DNA of 64,000 nucleotides from Bombardia bombarda (lineage: Eukaryota > Ascomycota > Sordariomycetes > Sordariales > Lasiosphaeriaceae). Positions 57,824 through 64,000 of the stretch are shown piece by piece (positions within the stretch are counted from its first letter, which is position 1; each line of letters starts with the position of its first letter). Under the pieces are notes generated by a model. That model was not told the DNA's origin. It saw only the letters and a program-made list of their open reading frames with translations, and did no database searches. The stretch spans positions 8,145,001 to 8,209,000 of the forward strand of contig JAULSR010000001.1 in NCBI GenBank assembly GCA_030512295.1. The letters are read 5' to 3'. The translations under genes and the position numbers were made by a program.

Positions 57824-60777
57824 TTACGATTTCTGGAAGAACCAACTCGATCTCTTATTCTCAGATGGGTTCTGGAGGTTCGTAATCGTCGGGTTGCTGA
57901 CCACCGTCGACTCGCCGCCGCCGCGGAGCGGCTTCGCGATCCGGCTTCCTATGTTGAACCCTCCGAGACCAGTCGGCGAGCCCAGCCCCCGTGTGCTGCC
58001 GGCCTTGGCAGCCTCCAGACGGTCCTTGACGGCCGCCAGTTGGACCTCGAATCTAAGCGAGAAAAAAACACAGTCAGCATCTTGTACCTCAAAACAAAAG
58101 GAAACTGGGTCTGGAGCAAACATACTTATGATTCGCCTGCGCCATCTTCTCCTGGCTCTCCTGCAACAAACTCTCCAGGCTCTGGATCCGCTCATTCCGC
58201 GCAATCAGCTTCCGCTCCGCAATCGCCACCTCCTTCTTGAGCGCGGAGTTCTGCTCCACCAGCTGCCTCTGCACCTGCGTGAGCTGCTCCAGGTTCCGCT
58301 CCAGGAACGCCATCTTCTTCTGCTGCGCGCGGTTATTGCTGCTGCGAAGCACATTGTTATACTGCTCGCGCGTCTCGTCCAACGAGATCTCCAGCTCCAC
58401 CACCCGCTCGCACCGGTTCTGCAGGTCCCGCATCAGGCTCTTCTTCATCACGTCGAACTCGGCCAGCTGCTGCTGCACCGTCTTGCCGTTGGGCATCGGA
58501 ACAACCGCCGCGGGCCCACCCGACGTGACACGCCGCTGCAGGTCCTCGACCAGTGTCTTGAGCCGCTCGTTCTCAGAAGTCCGGAGCGCAATGTCCGTCT
58601 TCAGCTCCTCTACCAGCTCAACCTGCGCGCTCGACTTATCCGAGAGCGTCTGCGCCAGGCGCGTCTTGATCTCTTCCCTGTCCTCGTCGCTGAGGTTCCG
58701 TACGAGCAGATCCTCGTGCTCCTGCTGGAGAGCCTCTAACCGTGCCTCCAGCTCGGCCCGCTTGCGCGTCTCTGCCTCGCCCGATGCAACGGTATACGAC
58801 GACAGCTCGGCCTGCCGCACAAATCCCTGCGTCTCGACCAGCTTTTCTCTCAAAGCCTGGAGGTCTTCAGGGGGGATGACGTCGCCGGTGGAGCTGATCT
58901 CGAACAAGGCGTCTATCTGGGCGATTGCGTCGGCCACTGACCGCTCGTTGTCGCTGAACACGTCTCCGGTGAGGTCGAAGCCGGCCATCATCTTGGCCAT
59001 CTTCTCCGCCTTCTTCTTCTCCTTCTCGTCCAACACGGCGCTCGTCTCCTTGGCGCTCATCTTGATGTCGAGCATCTGCTGCTTCACCTCGTCGAGCTCG
59101 GTCGTGAGCTCAGAGTTTGCGTCTTTTAGGCCGTCTATGGTGATCTGGGCCTCCTTGTTCTCAAACGCCAGTCGTTCGAGCTGCATCTTGAATTCATTGG
59201 ATTCGCTGACCAGCCTCTCGTTCTCCTTACCGAGCCTGCCATCGTGCTCCTTCAAAACGGTGAGCTCTTCTTTTGCTTCCTTCAACTGCCTCTCCGCATT
59301 AGCAGCCAGAGACTCTTTCTCGGCAATCTGATCCTGGAGCTCGTTTTCGCGCCGTAAAAATTCCTCCCGCTCGTCCTTCTCAAGAGGCAGACTGGGCGTC
59401 CCGGCGCGCTCAGAAATGGCCGGCGTTTCTGCCCTGTTGTCGGGCAAAAGTCGCGAGGGTGTCGAAGGCCGCGGTGTTCGTGGCTCTGCCTTGGGACCCA
59501 GCACGCTGTCCGCAGCCAGAGGAGGCACCCACTTCTCCTTGGGCACCGCCTCTCCAGCACGCCAGATTTGCACCTCGCTCTCCAGGTTAACAATGTAGCT
59601 CTCAAAGCTGGTCATCTGGGTCTTGGCTTTGGCCAACATCGCCTTGAGCTCTGCCGGGCTCAGCTCCGCGTTGACCTTGGCCTTGTTCTTAATCGACTTG
59701 GCTCGCATGCCAAAGCGCAGTGTGCTTAGGGTTTCGGCGTCGTTATAGCTGCTCGGGGAGCAGTTGATGATTAAAGTTGTTCTGCTGTTTCCTCCCAGCG
59801 ACTCTTGTAGAATTCGAGTAAGTTTCGAGTCGCGGTAAGGGATATGGGAGGATTTGCCGTCCGTCAGGGAATTAATAACCATGCCCAGAGCGCTCAAGCT
59901 CTTGTTGATCTTCTTGGCCTCCTCCAGCGTCTGGCCGCTGGCACCCGTCTTTCCAACCTTTTCGCTGCCTGCCAAATCGACCAGGAATAGCTGGCCGCTC
60001 TTTGCCGAGCCTGTCTCGACATTCTTCTGCGTAATAGTTATGACAAAAATGGAGTGTGAGCGCGACGACTCCTGGTTCATGTTGGTGGCTGCCACTGCTC
60101 TCGCATTGCCGCCCCTGCGCATGACCTCGTAAACCTCCTGCACGCTCGAGACATAAATCTCAAGCAAGCCCTTGACATACACGCCTCGGTTCTTCTCCTC
60201 ATGCACCGGCAGGTTGTCGTTCTGCGGGGCCAAGAGATCGCGGATGCGCTCCATATAAATCTCCATATAGCTGACGCGGACCGTGTACTCGATGTTTGCG
60301 GTGCTCGACAGAATGCTGGTAAAAATCTGCTCGACTATCCTGGGAATGACACCCCGGCCCTCTCCGTCGTCTATGCTGGTGCCCATCATGGTGTACGACT
60401 TGCCGGCGCCCGTCTGGCCGTAGGCGAAGACGGTGCCATTGTAGCCGTTGAGGATGTCGTCGACGGTGGGCTTGATGGAGAAATCGAAGATGTCGGACTG
60501 CTTGCATGCCATATCAAACACGCGGTCAAAGGTGAAGGAGCCTTGCGCCTCTCTCGACTGGAGCGAAGGACATAATCATACCACACGTCAGTAAGCCATA
60601 AAATGATAATATGTTGCGAGGCAGGTAGTAGCCACGAGAGGTAGCTGATGTACTCACCTCGACGGTGCACGTATCCTGGCCATCGAACCTGACAATGGGC
60701 TGGCCGCCCGACTCGATCTCGACCCTATTTTGTGGGCGAAACCGAGCCACAACCTTGATGCTATTTGCGATCGACAT
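57824..60777 (-). CDS. kinA: Conventional kinesin heavy chain (kinesin-1)
   Basis: Exons 60777-60658, 60557-58126 and 58052-57824 give 926 residues, the normal fungal length. Intron 1 (GTGAGT/CTCCAG) joins DTCTVE to SREAQGSFTFD; intron 2 (GTATGT/CTTAG) joins QANHK to FEVQLAAVKD. The motor domain is at the N-terminus: P-loop GQTGAGKS at 87-94, switch I NQESSRSHS, switch II DLAGSE, and YRDSKLTRILQESLGG. Neck and long coiled-coil stalk follow (about 340-860). The tail carries GSRIAKPLRGG, the autoinhibitory IAK motif, near the end. It walks to microtubule plus ends, carrying vesicles and dynein toward hyphal tips. Fungal kinesin-1 works without light chains. Confidence 0.96.
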
Positions 60778-62209
60778 GTTGTTTTAATCCCCTCGCCGCG
60801 CCGGGCAGCGCAATATCATGAAGAAAGATTCGGCGCGTTCCAAGAAGGGGCGGAAGCGGGGGCTGGCGCGTCGGTATATTAGGTGGTGTTTTATAGAGCT
60901 GTCGTCGGGGGGTTCCAAGACCGGGTGGCGGCGTGGTAGGTAAGGTAAGGTAGGTAGCAAACTGGCGTGGATGATTGTAGGTGGCCTCGAGGCAAAGGCG
61001 GGCTGGGCAAGCGGGTCGAACGTCGGTAACAAACACTTAACTTTGGCGCGACAAGTGTTTGGTCTCGCGCCACTTAAGCTTTAGCTTTTGAGGGGGAATG
61101 ACTAGCTCTCCAAAGTTGCCTGCCTGCCTGCTCGTGGAAAGGGATATCGAGAGAGACGTATACAAAGGTCCCAGAAGCGAAACGCGCGGTAAGGAAAGGC
61201 CCAGGTGGGGTTAGTCACAGGCTCTGGGGAGGTTCAGGCACTGGCACGCAAAGGGGGGAGGAGATGTTTTTCACGACAAACAGTTGCCATTTGGCAAGTT
61301 ATTAGGTGGGAGGTTGAATGACGCGCTAGCCCACGCTGCCACTTTCGGCCTTTGGGGGCGTTTCATACGGCGATGTGCTGGGTGGGGTTCCGCTTTGTCT
61401 ACGCTAAAAAGCCACAGCTTCTTGCTGGCTGAGTCCTCGGAGCACTCAGACACAGGGGTTAAGGGCAAATTTACGGCTGATTTTAGGCTCTAACACACAT
61501 CTCTGCAATGGAACAAGAGGCGCACTCGAGGTACCGTCCGGGAACCTTATGCTGGCGAGATACCTGACCCCCTGGGCACCCCCTTGTCTAGGTAGGGAGG
61601 TAGGTGCCGCGACTCGACTCTGCGTCATCACCTGTCAAATATTCAGACATACATGTCTTGGGCGAATACTTATGTTTTACTACGGATCTAGTGCAGACTA
61701 TTTGCTGCAAGTGCTATGCGATAGAATAAATAGGTACCAAAGAGTAGCCAAAAGAGAAGCCAGTGGTGTAAATGCACGAATTGCTTACTATGATGTGAGC
61801 CTGAACTCCCCCCTCCTCGCGTCGTGCTTTCTGCTCCCACCGCTGCCGGGCATCCCGATCTTCTTATAGGCCCCCCTCAAAGACCCGAATCTGAGTACAT
61901 AAACGCTTTCCTGGTCCCGAAAATCATCACACATACCCAACGCCTTATAAATACATGATGCTGTATGTGGACCTCCCTCCTCAAACCCATGCGGGGTATG
62001 GCCCGGGCAGCCAAGATGTCGTCTTCGTAGCCCCCGGGACAGCCATCCAACCCATCCAACAAGTCCCTTTGTTATTGCTTGACTCCCAACAGCGCTCTTA
62101 TTGCCTACATCTTGGCTTGCCCTCTCATGGCGCCCTACAGGCTATCGTCCCCCACAGCCTGTAGTCGATGATCGTCCTCGTCATGAAGAATATGTCGTAT
62201 TGCGCGTAC
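60778..62209. other. Intergenic region between kinesin and rad6
   Basis: Both flanking genes are on the minus strand, so this holds the kinesin promoter and the rad6 3' end. Short AGGTAGGTAG-type runs occur. No gene is supported. Confidence 0.5.
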
Positions 62210-62869
62210 TTAATCTTCCCAGCTCTTCTCGACCGTCTCCCGTACTCGTTTCGTGTATTCTTTGCGGTTGTCCTTGTACAGATTAGATGCCTCAACGTTG
62301 GCCGGCGACCCAGTGTTGGGATCGTTAAGTAGACTGTCACGGGGTTGATGTCAGTCTCGCTACTCGACATGTATTCCAGCACAGCTTTTGTCCACTTACC
62401 TCTGGATACTGGTCAGGACTGCCGCTACATCGTATGTCGGACTCCAGCGGTTCTGGAGGATATCAAGACAGAGCTCGCCCGTGGCATAGACGTTCGGGTG
62501 AAACATCTGGCTGATGAACTTGACGGCTGGCGGTTTGTTGGGGTATTGCTCCTCAAAATGCATCACAAGTCTAAAGGTCCCGTCTTCGAACGGTGTATCG
62601 GCCGGGCCGATGATGACAGCGTTCCTGTTTGTGGTAGGCTGGGCGTTAGCCATCCATCGCGAATCCGAAACCAGGGGTGTAAGACACCAAGCGGGGGGAC
62701 TTCTTACCAAGTCATGACATTGTCGGGGACAGGAGATGCAGAGACACCGGCGGGAGGATCTGTTTGCATGCGCTGTTATGGATTATTAGCAAGCCGGGAA
62801 TCACGACTCGACGGAAGGGTGCCTCACCTTGAAGTCTCGCATGAGACGGCGACGGGCGGCGGTCGACAT
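62210..62869 (-). CDS. rad6: Ubiquitin-conjugating enzyme E2 Rad6/Ubc2
   Basis: Exons 62869-62828, 62772-62708, 62624-62400 and 62333-62210 give 151 residues, exactly the usual length for filamentous fungi. The protein begins MSTAARRRLMRDFKRMQTDP, has the HPNVYATGELCLDIL active site with Cys88, and ends EKSWED without the acidic tail of budding yeast Rad6. With Rad18-like, Bre1-like and Ubr1-like partners it monoubiquitinates PCNA and histone H2B and drives N-degron turnover. Introns are short, and the third acceptor is preceded by a GCTAACGCC branch. The Neurospora homologue is mus-8. Confidence 0.97.
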
Positions 62870-64000
62870 TCTTCAGTTGTGTTGGAAGTCGTTGGTGGGA
62901 CAGACGCTAGTTTCTGCCAAAGCGATGACTGGGTCGCGAAGCTGAAATTGATGGTCGATCGCTTGGGACGTGGTACTCGAGAGCACGAAGGCAAAGCTAT
63001 TAAGGCGAGGCGAATATCAAATGCGTAGAAGGAAAAATACTCGATGGTATTGACCAGCAACTGTGACCGAGAGGCGTGCGGTGCGATGGATGGGAAGTCG
63101 GGACAATGGAGAGCGCGTACGGTGGTAATTGGTATCTACCTATCGATTGGGCGGTGATGGCGATTGAGCAGGCACAGGGCACGTGCAGGACTGAGCTGTA
63201 GCGCCACCTCGATGGCCACCTCGATGGCTACCTCGATGGCCACCTCAATGGTGACCTCGATGTGTCGGGCAAAAGCAACCGAACAACACCAATGATAATG
63301 CTATACAATAATACTTTATCCCCAAGGTGTGAGAACTTCGGATGCCGACAACAAGTTTTAACTTGGACAATATTCAGGGCATGGATCAGTTCCTGACCTT
63401 CCCAGCTGAGCGAAGTGTTCGCTCCTTCCCAGCATCCGCCCGCCCGGCCATCGAGGCTGCTGACCTTGCTGTGAATAAAATATTACCGTTACAGAGGCTT
63501 GCAAGGCTTGTGCTACCCCTCAAGCTTTTTTCTCCAGGTACTTCAAAGTGGACGGGGGAGGGGCGGCTGAGGGGTCCCCGGTTTCTTCTCCACACTTTGA
63601 CCGTCACAAGCCGACGAGTGCCGTCATTGTCCATGATAAGTAATGGCAAGGCCCTCGGGACGAATACCACAGCCTTAGACTGTGTTTGGCATTCTGCTTT
63701 CCATACCTCCCGTCCGCCCCTAAACAAAATACATACCACTGGTTTAATTTTTGCTCATTTTTGCTGTTTTTGTCACATCCCCCCTCCTTCTTGTCCCAGC
63801 TCCTGTCTTTTGTCCTGCCCTGTCGGTCGAAGAAGCAAAACGAATTACTAGTCGATGGCGTGTCGCCATGTCAGGTCGTCTGTAGGCGCCACTCTCCGTC
63901 TGCATCTGTCGCCGCGGTCTAGAAACGGGTCGGCTCGGCTGTTCTCGTCCCAGTCGCCTCTGCGTCAAGAAATACGGGACGCATACATCCTGAGCGCCTC
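62870..64000. other. Region upstream of rad6 to the window end
   Basis: Rad6 promoter, a 12-bp minisatellite, and unassigned sequence. The frame at 63342-63851 has no recognisable feature, so I call no gene before the edge. Confidence 0.45.
63203..63262. repeat. 12-bp minisatellite CACCTCGATGGC
   Basis: Five imperfect tandem copies of the 12-mer, about 340 bp upstream of the rad6 start codon. The copies differ at single positions. Confidence 0.85.

Overview
This window is nuclear DNA from a filamentous ascomycete (Pezizomycotina, probably a sordariomycete; I do not name a species). The evidence is intron style (about 55-140 nt, GTAAGT/GTATGT-type donors, CTAAC-like branch sites, AG acceptors), a trifunctional trpC, a Rad6 without an acidic tail, and a conventional kinesin with a fungal-type tail ending. 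Gene models below were assembled by hand from reading frames and splice signals, and exon coordinates are given in each entry.

Left part (1-24 kb) is dense and mostly housekeeping: a GPI-anchored cysteine-rich secreted protein; a U-box cyclophilin (Cyp8/PPIL2 type) whose last ~110 codons are out of frame; a Ptm1/GPR107-like seven-TM protein; mitochondrial complex I methyltransferase NDUFAF7; the ER SNARE Use1; a BRCT/WGR-like protein ending in a SUMO-interaction motif; trifunctional tryptophan enzyme TrpC; AP-2 sigma; PP2A leucine carboxyl methyltransferase Ppm1; and the alpha subunit of cytosolic phenylalanyl-tRNA synthetase.

Middle part (24-45.7 kb) is gene-poor and accessory in character: a dehydrogenase pseudogene with three in-frame TAG codons, a small six-cysteine secreted protein, a caspase-like protein with a retained His/Cys pair, then about 9.4 kb with no convincing gene, a protein with three tandem six-cysteine zinc-type modules, and another 5 kb without a gene but rich in microsatellites.

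Right part (45.7-64 kb) returns to ordinary genes: a Clr2-like silencing protein with a long glutamine tract, a short-chain dehydrogenase, an F-box/UIM protein interrupted by a second one-base frameshift, a six-TM membrane protein, kinesin-1, and the ubiquitin-conjugating enzyme Rad6. Several genes touch ubiquitin or SUMO (U-box cyclophilin, F-box/UIM protein, Rad6, the SIM protein), but they are scattered and I see no cluster logic.

The items most worth a second look are the caspase-like gene beside a gene desert, the three-module zinc protein isolated between two deserts, the tandem-duplicated secreted protein, the all-amber pseudogene, and the two single-base frameshifts of the same sign in otherwise intact genes.
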